DNA of 64,000 nt from Micropterix aruncella (Eukaryota > Arthropoda > Insecta > Lepidoptera > Micropterigidae): positions 4,257,588 through 4,321,587 of the forward strand of contig OX155978.1 in NCBI GenBank assembly GCA_944548615.1, given 5' to 3'. Of the stretch, positions 24,930-36,800 are shown piece by piece (positions within the stretch are counted from its first letter, which is position 1; the number at the start of each line of letters is the position of its first letter). Made by a program: the position numbers and the translations under genes. The notes beneath the pieces were generated by a model that did no database searches, was not told the DNA's origin, and saw nothing but the letters and a program-made list of their open reading frames with translations.

Positions 24930-25077
24930 GTTATATCTGGACGGAGGGCTGTGCATCCGAGACTTTCAGGGAATTTATACTGCTTTAAAACCGAATCGAC
25001 CTCCAGAATCCAATCTGAAGCTTTCTCGATTATTTAGAAAGGTTTTGTAGTTAAATGTTTTTTGCCTTTAGAGCCAA
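24930..25077 (-). mobile_element. R2-like LINE internal fragment
   Basis: Matches the inverse of the endonuclease-region coding sequence of the copies at 35.8-36.6 kb (GTGCATCCGAGACTTTCAGG) and ends at about 25077. Confidence 0.75.
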
Positions 25078-25129
25078 ATTTATTATAATATTAATATTTA
25101 TAGAGGCCTGCCGAAATGCTACGTGCAGA

Positions 25130-25225
25130 TCTGTCAACCACCGCAAACGGCCGGTCAGCCTTTTTGGCACCCCAGCGGTTAATGACGGATTGGAACTATT
25201 AGAACCATCTACAAGTTGCGTACCG
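25130..25225. repeat. Dispersed repeat D
   Basis: Shares CCAGCGGTTAAT, TTGGAACTAT and CTACAAGTTG with 43340-43410. Function unknown. Confidence 0.5.
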
Positions 25226-25332
25226 TAGTAAAATCCTTGCTGCCAAATCACAGTACGGCATTGAGAAATGTAATATGCTAAATAATCAATGTTTAAAGGC
25301 AGGTGCTCTTCAAGTGCTCTTTTTGCTTTTAA

Positions 25333-25574
25333 CCCCTCAAGCCCCGATTGGCCGATATCGGCCACAAAACGATTCAGCGTGACGGGCCCCGTTTTAATTT
25401 AATTTGTTTGATTTTATTATGTTAATATGTTTCATTTTAATTATGGCTACAGTGGTTTGGCAGTAATTAATGTTTTGGTGAGACAGTGTCGTAATTCAAT
25501 TTTTTTACTAATTTTTACTAAATTTTTTTGGGACAGCAACTTGTCAATCGGCTGAGGGGTCGAGGCCTGAAGGG
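25333..25574 (+). mobile_element. TTAA-flanked element B (242 bp)
   Basis: TTAA flanks at 25329-25332 and 25575-25578. Ends CCCCTCAAGCCCCGA and (inverted right) CCCTTCAGGCCTCGA. The perfect palindrome GGCCGATATCGGCC (25350-25363) is centred about 24 bp from the left end, as in the other TTAA elements. The second palindrome is absent. Confidence 0.8.
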
Positions 25575-25578
25575 TTAA

Positions 25579-26309
25579 TCACAGCAACATTTCACATAAG
25601 TCAAAAACTTAAACAAGAAAACAAAGTTACATCCATTACTAATCCATCGTTTAATATCAGAATGTTTCCTAATTAATAAGGTATGTTTAAAACATGTATT
25701 TCCAAATTGACGGCTCATCGATTACAAATTATAGATTTATTACAGAATGTACTAAAGTGTAAAAAGTATCAAAAAAATCTTACTTTCTACAATTATAGAT
25801 CAAAAAATTATATGCGATTATAGATGCGATTGAATGCGTCGCTTATTATACAAAATCCTTAAAAAATCTATGATTAATTCGTAATAATAATAATAATAAT
25901 AATAAAATCACATATTTCCAAATTCTAGGGGGTATATAATTCGGCCTAGATACAAAGCTATAAACTATAGAAGATCTGTACAGTCGCAAAGATAAGACTA
26001 ATAAATGCATTGTCTGGCTTCGATTGTGATTGAATCAACCAATTTTAAAATTAGGCATATTATATTTTAGGTTTTTACAAGAAATTCGCAATTTTTCGCT
26101 TCTTTTCTTCTATATCTTAAAAATTAATACTAAGCTAAGGCCCAGTGTCCGAGGAATTAACATCCTTTCGAAGAAATACAGTCGAATCGGGCGACATTGG
26201 ATTGCACAATGAGTAAACTTTTGATTTTACTTTCCTTGCCCACCAAGCAATAAAAAGGGAAAGTTTGAACGCTAGTAGTGAAAGCTAATTGTGAACGTAG
26301 TTGTGAACG
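25579..26309. other. Non-coding stretch
   Basis: AT-rich with a short (AAT)n run near 25885-25905. No gene or element recognised. Confidence 0.45.
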
Positions 26310-28030
26310 AGCATTTTTTACCAAGATGAAGACGGAAATATCCATTTCAAGCTGCCTGAGACGATTAGGACCATTTCCAGATAAAAGTCTGTCTGCCTGC
26401 GGTAGCGAACGATTTCGTGCAGCTTGGGCCATAAGATCGACTGTGTTTCCAGGTCGGACCAACTCGCGATTCAGCTCTTATTCAGTAGCCTCCTCGTGTG
26501 GAGGACTACCACGAGAAGGACTCTCGCGTCTCAGACCTTGCTGCTGGTGGATTGATTCCTGCTGGAGGAACGCCTCCTGGCACACTACTGGACGGCTTGC
26601 ACACCGTGTGACATCAGCCAATCGGTTATGCACTCTAATTACCGAAGGAGTGTGGAGACTATGGAAATATACAGTCTCCTAAGCAGCAGGGGTGGATGTT
26701 GTTCTGTCATCAACCACTTTTGAAATTACTAATTGACTACCTGATCCTGAATTCAGAGCAGGGCAAAAGATGCCAATGGTTCGTAATAAATTCAAATTGA
26801 ATCAGCGCTGAAAATACAGCAGGTAGAAGTCGCGCAAACGACTTCGGACCCGTAACCAGTCGGGAGCTTGGAGGTATCCTGATTATTATTTCCAGATGGA
26901 GTAATCCTTCCAAAACTGAACTTAGTGGGCGAGACTGCCTGCTAGTTACCTTTCACGGTGCTCGCCGTAAGGCATTGGCCTCTGACGGGCATGTTGGCTT
27001 CGCTCGATGGTAGAATTGTATTGTCTCTACGCTTGGGAGTTAATGGGCCCTTGCTGAGTTGCCCACGAAGACCTATTCTGTTCAGGGTTGGTCACACCCA
27101 CGGGTCAACACCTATCCGACGGCCTCCACGCATGAAGTGCGAGCCTGGGTAGGACTCTGGCCCTATGGTCAGTTTCCCCTAGGAATCAACCTTCTGGCGC
27201 TCCTGGACGGTCTGCGCACTGTGCGGCGTAAGCCAATCGACTGTGAACTCTGACTAACAGTCGGGGGAGTCTGGAAGCAGTACTGTCTCCTATAGAGCGG
27301 GGGTAGTTGCGGACCTTACGGCGACTACTCTTGAAATGACCATCGGCCATCCGATCCTGGGTGAACAGCCGGGCGAAGGACGCTGTGGTCCGCGATAGAT
27401 TCGGTAAACACCGTTTCACCGCTTGGTAAGGGAGAGGACCGCGCAAGCGACCTCGAACTCGTAACCAATCGAGAGACCGGAGTAATCTGGTCACAAGGGC
27501 GTGAGTGTCAGCCCGCTAGGTAACATTCCTGGCTATCTCGTGGTTAAGGCGTTGGCCTCTTACGGGCTTGTGACGTAGCTAGATGGTGGATTGTTTTTGT
27601 CCTCAAGTCTTCTACGCTCACTCCAGGGAGATAGAACGACTAATCGTTAAAACTTCCTGAGGTGACGGGCTCGCCCGTTGTAGTCGACAACCCTTGTTGT
27701 TGTCTCTACGCTCACCTCACGGGAGATAGAACGATCACTATCGTTAAAACTTCCTCAAGTGATGGATTCGTCCGTTGTAATTGACAACCCAAGTCTGTCT
27801 GCCTGCAGGTCTGTGTGTATTTCTCAACGATAGCGCCCAAACGCTTAATACGATTGAGCTGAAACTTGGCATGCTAGCATTATTTGGTCATAGCAAGATT
27901 TAAAAAAGTTCTGGTTGAAATCAGTCCACCAGGGGCGCACTGGTCAGATTTCAATCTTGAAATATTGGACGTATAGGTAGACTTATAGGACTGGACTTAT
28001 AGGACTTTCAAATTAGGTGCACAGATGCAA
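26310..28030. repeat. Family-A cluster bordered by repeat B
   Basis: 26310-26420 is repeat B, 26420-26990 a diverged family-A copy, 27030-27690 a full family-A unit (GAGTTAATGGGCCCTTGCTG to ACGGGCTCGCCCGTTGTAG), 27705-27785 a second copy of the hairpin end, and 27785-28030 repeat B again with GCGCCCAAACGCTTAATACG. Confidence 0.65.
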
Positions 28031-28224
28031 TTATGGGCCAAAATCACATTTTGCCAGTAAACCGGAGGTACCCAAACTTTTTTATCCCATAGACCACTTG
28101 CTGTTTTTCGTAGACCCCTTTGACAGCATAATATTGAATTTTCCTAAACTTGCTATCTTTAAATGTGTTTTTGACAGCTGGCACAGTACTGATCACTTAT
28201 ATAGGGTTTTCGGTAAAGTGGACA

Positions 28225-28640
28225 GTAGTAGAGTTGTCAACTACAATGGGCGAACCCGTCCCCTCAGGAAGTTTTAACAAAGTAATCGTTCTATCTCCCA
28301 AGAAGTGAGCGCAGAAGACTTAGGACAAAACAATCCACCGTCAATCTCTGCCACCTGCCCGTCAGAGGCCAACGCCTTACGGCGAGGCACCGGGTAAGGT
28401 AACAGCGGGCAGCCTCGCCCCCTGACTACCAGTTTTGGCAGGATATCTCCGTCTGGAATTAACCTTCAGGATGCCTCCGTCCTCCCGACTGGTTACGGGT
28501 CCGAAGTCGCTTACGCGATCTCTACCTGTCGAATTACAGCGGTAATTCAGTTCGAATTTATCGCGGACCTGGGCGTTCTTTGCCCGTAGTGCCACGTGAG
28601 ATCGAGTGGCCCAAGGTCATTTCAAAAGTGGCATGACAAC
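28225..28640 (+). repeat. Family-A repeat, partial copy
   Basis: Begins with GGGCGAACCCGTCCCCTCAG and continues through the GGCCAACGCCTTACGGCG block, then ends in diverged sequence. Confidence 0.65.
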
Positions 28641-30479
28641 AGGTAAAGTTGGACAGTTGTAAAAATTTTAAAACATGTATTTTTAGTTGTTCATTTCTAA
28701 GCGTCCATGATCATGAAGTGCACAGCATTTGAGAAAGCCGCACATAACTGCACATGTAGCACTATCTCGCTTGCTCATTCATGTGACGCGTCTATCCTAC
28801 TCGGTCGCACGGATAGCCATTGAAGTGCATTTTCTTCGCATGTCTCACTCGCACCTCCCCTCGTTAGTCATGTGCGTTGGCTTCCCAATCGACTAGTGCT
28901 GCAACTTGAGTTGAGTTTTGATTACCTTCAATGATACTTGTGACGCGCACTTTGTTTATTGCTATTATTATAACTTTAACATACTATGATTACACAAAAT
29001 CGGTTTTAGAAGTAATACAACATTTACGGATCGCTTAAATGTTTATGACGACCTGCCTAGATAAGGTCCACTAACATGGACCCCCTGCAATTTGAAACCG
29101 ACCACTGGGGGTCCATGTTGACCACTTTGGGAATCGTATAAACGATTGAATTGAACGTTTTAAATGCATTACCCGATTTGACTGTATATATTTTAAAAAA
29201 AACAGTGAAATATCTCTACCGGACACTGGACTAAGTCTTATGACTCTTGGGGAATATACTCCTGGAAGTAAATTGGCATTTTAAAGCCTACTAAAAAGGC
29301 TCTTTTCTGCGTCAAGTAAAAACCCCACAAATACGATTTAACTATGGTTATTACTACAGTAACTATTTATAAGTAATATGGCAGTTTAGCTTAGCTTTGA
29401 GTGAGTATACTATTAATAATGCTATGTGTCCTGTGTGTAATATCTATCGAAACTAAATCTCACGATGATTTAAGCAGCTTAAATAAAAATTACAAAAAAT
29501 CCAGATTATCCAATTAGTCAGGGAGCTAGTGATTTTTTTTCAGTACTGATTTTCCCAGTTACCAAACGTCTATGTGATTATTCAGTGACTAATTCTAAGT
29601 AGCGGACATATATTTTTGTAGGGGTGTTTTTCAGTGGGTTGAACTGGAAAGTGCTTTTGAAAATACACTTTTTTTTTGCATTACCGTCAACGGCAGCAAC
29701 TTTGCATACCATTAGCAACTTTGCCCGACACCAAAATCCTTAACCCAAAGTTGTATATCTTTTTACCTCGTAAATGGAGAAACACTAAACTTTCACTGGA
29801 TGAATCTTAATTAGACGACGAGCAATAATGACAAGGTTGCAGGTTTGTTTAATTTCACATTCTGCTGATATAGGCCAAAGAAAGTGAATGTGCGCTGGAA
29901 CAAATTTTAGTGTGCTCATATCTTTTGTGGTCCAGGCAGAAATACATGTGTTAAGTACTTCATAGTTACATTAAAAGTTGTATAATATGATCTTTTTGGT
30001 ATATTTTTTTATTTCAAACCAGTTGATAGGAATTTCTACACTTGGCTATGTCAAAACTAATAAAAATAACAAGTATAATATTCAAATAAATACCTATTAA
30101 GGTATAAGATATGAATGTCGGTATTGCAAGGTATGATCGTTGAACATCCAAGCGCAGATTTTCTAGGTTATATAGAGGAAACAACATTTTCCAATATTTT
30201 CAATCAAAAGTCTTACATAATTTTGTAAAATTTTCATGGACAATAGTACTAAATAATCAAACAAATATTGGATAATTTCACAAATTATCATACGGGAAGA
30301 TATTTTAAAGAAAAAAACACAAATACAAACAAATCAGTAATAATAATTATAGTCAATAGCCAATAGTTAAATGAAAAAAAAACGCAATTTTAAAATAGTC
30401 AATAATAGAAAGAATAAGGAATAATAATAGTCAAGTAGGTCAATAGAGCTGCGAAAGATTGATATTGTCGAAATCCTCA
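28641..30479. other. Long non-coding stretch with one hairpin
   Basis: No ORF with a recognisable domain. An inverted repeat AACATGGACCCCC / GGGGGTCCATGTT lies at 29072-29115. Confidence 0.45.
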
Positions 30480-30785
30480 ATGCTATAAATGGGGTTTTTA
30501 GTCAAAATACCCTGTACCTTTTTTTTAAAGGAACCTCCCCAAGGCCCCTGAAGTGTAATGGAAGTTTGTTGTAGAATAAGTAAGATTGGCAGAGAAAGCT
30601 ATTCCGAACCTTACTCAGTCGCACCTTAAAATGACGCAAGTCCTCTTTATTTCGCGTATTATGCGAATGAATATTTGAGTTAGTTGAGGTAGTCTCGATA
30701 TATTTTCTCGTATACATGATGTTTTGGTATATATACGCGGCGTACAAAGTCATGATACCAGATTCGATGAAGTACTGCTTGCAAG
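30480..30785 (-). mobile_element. LINE C-terminal fragment
   Basis: The minus strand reads NIHSHNTRNKEDLRHFKVRL, SFLCQSYLFYNKLPLHFRGL: the conserved N-T-R ... YNKLP tail seen at the C-terminus of CR1/Jockey-like ORF2 proteins. Confidence 0.7.
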
Positions 30786-30904
30786 ATGCAATTCATTAGC
30801 AACTGCTAATAAAATATGAATTTAAAGCAATTTTTACTGCTAGGCAAAGTTGGTTGACGAAATCGTTCAAACCTGTGGTAAAATTGCCTAAATAAAATAA
30901 AATA

Positions 30905-31310
30905 TAAACGGCAGCTCCTCCCATGGAATTCACCGACCGGAGTCAGGCCCATCATAATACTATTATTATACTTCTGGGAGGTGGACTCCGGACTAACGAC
31001 AATCTGTGTTAGATTTAGGACAGCTGTCTTACCATATGTGAGCGTTCACCTTACCACCCATTCACTCCTTTGAAGCCATAGGATTTGAGATGCGGAAATT
31101 GAAGTATTAGATATTTTTTTTAGGAAGGTGTTGATTATTTTCCTGGAGAGACCTAGATCTTTAAAGAGAGGTAACAGAGGTCTAGCTGGCAGGCCACGAG
31201 CGCCAACTTCTACCGCAGGAAGGTGTACAGTGAAGACGTTCCCGGTGACGGCATTTGCGAGATCATGGTTTTTATTTAATTTGTACTCGTGACATTTAAA
31301 AAAGGGCAAT
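30905..31310 (-). mobile_element. R2-like LINE 3' fragment
   Basis: Inverted 3' UTR (GGAATTCACCGACCGGAGTC) and C-terminus (CHEYKLNKNHDLANAVTGN). Diverged and 5'-truncated. Confidence 0.8.
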
Positions 31311-31726
31311 ATATCCGTAAATCACATAGATTTTTCAGTTTTTGTATTTGATGAAATCTTCCCGCCAGACTAGCTTTGTTCAACTGTAAATAAGCCATAT
31401 TGCTTTTTTGTGCATTTAATGATCGACTATAGTGAATGTAAAAGATTTATAACTGGGAAAAGAAATACAATTGCACCTAATTGGATAATCCTTGCCAGAC
31501 CCGGAATTTCTAGATTAGCATTGGTAATAGACCAGATTTCATTAGTTGCAGAAACTGGGAAAAGAAGTACTAAAAATATTCACTATTTTCCAGTCTAAAT
31601 GTTTATATCGATGTTGAGAAATTGCTATACATAGGCTTACACATAGATATTCAATATTTGAACGACTCACATATATTATTATGATATACATAGATGGAGT
31701 ATGGACTAGATAATTACGCTACAAGT

Positions 31727-31903
31727 ATTATAAATAAGATAAAAACGAATTTAACACCCAACGTTTCGGCGATGTTGCAGCTGCCGTTGTCCAGGGTAGA
31801 CTAGGTAGACAGTCTACCCTGGACAACGACGGTCACAACATCGCCGAAAACTTTCGGTGTTGCAAAATTCACATGGTAAATTCGTTTTTATCTTATTTAT
31901 AAT
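31727..31903. mobile_element. Hairpin element (long inverted repeat)
   Basis: The arms run inwards from ATTATAAATAAGATAAAAAC on each side. They are joined by a perfect 17-bp inner stem (GTTGTCCAGGGTAGACT) around an 8-base loop at about 31802-31809. Both arms carry CGGCGATGTTG. A second copy starts at about 63911. Probably a foldback-type MITE. Confidence 0.8.
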
Positions 31904-32417
31904 GTCAAACAACCGCGATAGTCGTCAATTTCATATGTTACAAGTGTTCTCATATGATTATTATGGAGGAGATTGGAATTTGGAGTGAATTCATGAGTCC
32001 TTCTCCATACGCCAGATTCTCATACGAAAAGAAGTCCACGGTTTTGCAGATGCTGGATTAACGAACATAAGATTTGCTGCTGTCAGATCTCATACAGTGA
32101 GTTTTCAGATGAAGTTGCCGCATATGCTTGGATTTGTGATTAAGATACGTTTGCATCTCTTAAATATGGCTAATTACAATCCAATTATTTATTTACAATA
32201 TATTATTTGCAATGAATGTTAGGTACAAGCTAGTATATTATGATGTACGGCAACTGGGCACACCATGTTGGACAGCTGACCTTAGCACATTACATACTTC
32301 AGTAAACATGAAATCATGAGACACATTACAGAGTTCAAGCAACATATCCCAGTATTTCCCTTACATATACTGCTGACAAACTTGAGCATTCTTAGGAATA
32401 TATAGTTTGTTTTTTGT
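31904..32417. other. Non-coding stretch
   Basis: Nothing recognisable. Confidence 0.4.
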
Positions 32418-32421
32418 TTAA

Positions 32422-33083
32422 CCCTTCGGCTACGTAACGACCAAATTTGATTGCACATCAGAACACCGTTGACTACATAACGACCAATATTGGCGGCTTG
32501 CTCTCGGAGCGCATAGTAATATTATTTTCTAATTCGAACGCATCCTAAAATCCATACCAAATATCTCATTATTACCATAGATACATAGACGGCCGCTAGA
32601 ATAATTTCGCACATCATTTCGCAGATATTTCTAGTAAAATTCCATTGTCATACATAATATATTTTTTTTCCGAGAAATCATCAAAATTTTTATTGGTTTT
32701 ATGAGCTAATATCTAAATATTTTTGTGTGTAAATAAGCAAAACGAAATATTACCTTTGATAGAGAATCTAATAAAGATCACAATAGTATTTACAATTTCT
32801 AAATAGAGTTCCGTATTTTTCCGTAAGACAAGTACAACTTAGAAATGCCGATTTTTTTTCACTTTTTCGAATTTCTCTTATTTATTCATAATTATATAAT
32901 TGTTTTACAAAATGAGATTTCAATATTCTATATACGAAATTTCAATGCGATCATTGCACAGTTATTCTTTTTATGCTTGCTATAGTAGTTCCACAGTTAT
33001 AGTACTTTTTGTCGAACGCGGCGATATTGCAAGAAATTCCAATAAATTGCCTCTGCCATGAAATTATGCCGCTACTCGAAGGA
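32422..33083 (+). mobile_element. TTAA-flanked element C (662 bp)
   Basis: TTAA at 32418-32421 and 33084-33087; ends CCCTTCGGCTACG and (inverted) TCCTTCGAGTAGCGG. Two TAACGACC-led palindromic units begin at 32435 and 32478, 43 bp apart. Closely related to element H at 51.8 kb in the opposite orientation, and to D through the core ATTTATTCATAATTAT. Confidence 0.85.
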
Positions 33084-33289
33084 TTAATCAACTATTAAAA
33101 CACATACAATTCCTGGATGTGTTACGTGCCCTAGGGTATATCAGGTAATTAGCCATATTTAATCGGATATAACTCAGAAACGGCTCAAAATTGGGATCAG
33201 TCGTGATTGTAATACATTTTCTACATAAAGAGATTTTTCCATTGGTATATGGTTTACAGCTATTGGAAAAGTGGGCTCAAAATATCCAT

Positions 33290-33390
33290 TCTCTTTAGAT
33301 ATCCCTCTGCTCGCTTCCCTCGCACTCTAGCCCCGCAATCCCCTGCCGCTTGAGAGTGCGTTTACTGTTCTCTCGGTATACTGTGCCGTG
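33290..33390. repeat. Dispersed repeat shared with 55.78 kb
   Basis: CCCTGCCGCTTGAGAGTGCG and CGGTATACTGTGCC recur at 55775-55865. Confidence 0.6.
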
Positions 33391-33876
33391 CGTCTTGAGA
33401 AATTTACGCTTCAATAGAGATGGGCGATATCATAGACATCTCGAAACAATACAGGAAAACCAATTAAAATCCACAAACCATTTGAGTTGCAATTTAGACG
33501 TTCTTACCCGGAGCGCTATTTTCTGATAGCAGGCAGTCTGTTATAATTCACAGGCTGCTATTTTTTGGATGTTATGGCCCTATATGAGCCTTCATATTTT
33601 ACTGCAGGTCCAGATCGTCAAAATATCAGTACATTTAAAATTAAATACACTGAACTGGATGCTCTGGACCGCAAATCGCAATATCCAATTTCGACTTACT
33701 GAGATTTGGAGGCACTGGCCTGACCCTGATGTCAGTTTTAAAACAGTTGGCTCTCGTACTGGAAATTTTGCATACGAACAAGTAATTTCGATATCTTCTA
33801 TACATATTAAAATGCACCTAATAAATACTAATCATCATGAGAATCTGGATCACGTTTTGATCGCGTTGAGTCTGTG

Positions 33877-36800
33877 TCATTCGGCTGTGGCTTTCGATAG
33901 AATCTCTCCGATGGTTTGGGTGACTGTGCTAAACACTGGACGGTTCTTCGGGCTCGTATCCCAGCACTTTTCCTAAAAAACAAAAAATAATAAGGGTTTT
34001 CATTTCGTAGAAATACAATGTAGAGAACCACGCACACCAAGTACATCAGTGGTTTTCAACCTTTTCTTGGTGGCGGCACAATTTTAACCGAGTCGAGTCA
34101 CTCCGGCACACAGCCCAACAAGCACAAAAGCCATATTAAAAGTCATGAAAAGGCGTTCAGATTAACTCTCAGCTATGTAAAGGTGTCATTTAACCCGTTG
34201 AGTATGATACGACCAAATCTGGTTCTGAAACAATTATCCGTTGAGTATGATACGACCAGATCTGGTTCCGCGTTTTTTTCACTTCTTTGACGTTCTCATA
34301 TTTATTCATAATTATCTAATTGTTTTACAAAATGATATTTCAATATTCTATATTCGAAATTTCAATGCAATCATTGTGCAGTTGTTCTTTTTATGATTGG
34401 TGTAGTAGTTTCGTAGTTATAGTACTTTAAGGTCGATGTCGCCGAAAATCCTGCAAAAGAGACAGATGCATCCATGAAAATACCCATTTACTCCAAGGGT
34501 TAAAGAAATTTGGCTTATATTACCTTTTAGTCATATAATTTTGTCGTATAAAGCCTTTTAGTAGAATAAGGGCGGTATAATCGCTATAAAGCACCCAAAT
34601 TTATAACCATTTTATAACTGATAGCTGTATAGTAGTCGAATAAATAACCTTTATAGAACAAACAAAACAAAAGCTACTACATTACCCTTACTCCACCAAA
34701 GGCTGTATATTGGTTACAAGACCCACCCTTATACAGCTTATAATCATATAAAAATGCTTTACAAAGAGTTAAAGCTGTATAGTTGTCACTAGGCCCTCTT
34801 TCATTTGAAATTTTTGAAGAAGTTGACTGTTTAAAGGTTTGAGAAGCGTTTGAGCGCGCTGCGCCATCTAGCGGTAGGTAATAAGTCATAAATAAGAAAT
34901 ATCAGCGACATTTTACCAACCGCTAAAAAGCGCATCGTGACCACAGCTTTTCATACTATTTAATCATAAAATAAAAAAAAACAAATTTTCAATAAAAAAA
35001 AATATATATTTTTTTTTATTCATTAGTTTTTTAATTTTTTAAAAATTTTAAGTTGTTTACTTCGCTGTACTGATTCACCCACAGAAAAAAAAAGCCCGTG
35101 CAGTAATAGAAAAAGAGAGCATGGAGCCATTGTACGATGGCCCAGAAAATATTTATTCGAATCTAGCTGTAAAATAGCTAACCACTGTACGGAGACTTGC
35201 ATCCATCCAAAACAATTTGAATAAATAATGAAAAATTCTTACCAACAAATTCACCAGAGGCTGTGGCATACTTTCATGCGTACTCCACTTCAGGCTGTTG
35301 TTTTTCAGATTGGTTAGAACCTTCGTATCGCTCATTTTTACGAAAGGCAACTCTGACTTATGGAATATCTGTTAAAAAAATCACAACATTAAAAATCATA
35401 AAAATGTTATTTTCCGGAACTATCCCGAGTGGTATGACGGGCAAAGGATGCCCAGGTCCGTGATAAAATCTCATTGAATTACCGCTGAAATACAACAGGT
35501 AGAGGTCGCATAAGCGACTTCGGTCATGTAACCAGTCGAGAGGAAAGTATGGAAGCGGGAGAATTGGATTAGTTCTCCCTCTAGTAAAAAGATTATTGGC
35601 ATCTAATTGTATCAGCAAGTTAGCTATGTTTTTTATAATCAATTTAACGCATTCTAACTCATATAAAGATAAAAGGTATATATAAATACAAACGGAGCTG
35701 CCATGGAATTCACCGACCGGAGTCGGGCCCATCATAATACTATTTTTTTTTACACTTCTGGGGGGTGAGCAGCGGATTCCGGACTTACGAACCGGCTGTG
35801 GTAGGTTTAGGACAGCTGTCTTGCCACATGTGAGCGTTCACCTTGCCACCCATTCACTCCCCCTTCGAAGCCATAGAATTTGAGATGCGCAAATCGCAGT
35901 TTTAGATAATTTTTCTAAGAAAGAGTTGATTATTTTTCTGGAAAGGCCAAGATCTTTAAAGAGGTGAAATAGAGATTTAGCTGGCAGGCCACGAGCGCCA
36001 ACTTCCACCGCGTGAAGGTGAACAGTGAAGCCGTTCCGGGTTACGGCATTTGCGAGATCATGGTATTTATTTAATTTGTACTCGTGGTCTTTTGGGATAT
36101 TCGATTCCCATGGAACAGTTAATTCTACGATAAGAGCCACCTTCCGAGATAGAGAGTAAAGAGTTATATCTGGACGGAGAGCTGTGCATCCGAGACTTTC
36201 AGGGAATTTATACTGCTTAGAGACCGAATCAACCTCCAGAATCCAATCTGTAGCTTTCTCGATTATCGAGAAAGGTTTTGTAGTTAAATGTTTTTTGCCT
36301 TTAGAGCCATCCCGCACAAACTGTATTGGGGGTTTGGAGGATACTGTCAAACCCTTGTTGGCACGAGCCACTGAGAGACTAATTACCTCGCGAATAACAG
36401 CGAGAACTTTGTCATGGCGGTAAGTGTACCGTCCTTGATCTAAGGCCACCTTGCAGCCAGCTAGAATGTGTCTAGCTGTGCAAGGGGTATTGCTACAGAG
36501 GGGACAAGAACTATCCTCGGCAAGGCTCCAACGAGCGAGGTTACTGGGGTCTGGAAGTGTATGCTGAAAGGCATTCAAATAAATATAAAGATAAATACTC
36601 CGTAAATCAAACCCTAACCGATACAATAAGCTGACTTGGTTTTTAGCTATTTTTATTGATTATTATTATTAATATCATACCCGCTCACACTCCACACTTA
36701 CACGCTCAACACACTCCCACAAACACATACACACACCCTGCATACTCGACTCTTATGTACTTCTAAAATTGAAAAAAATTAAAATTGAAGGTACGTTAGT

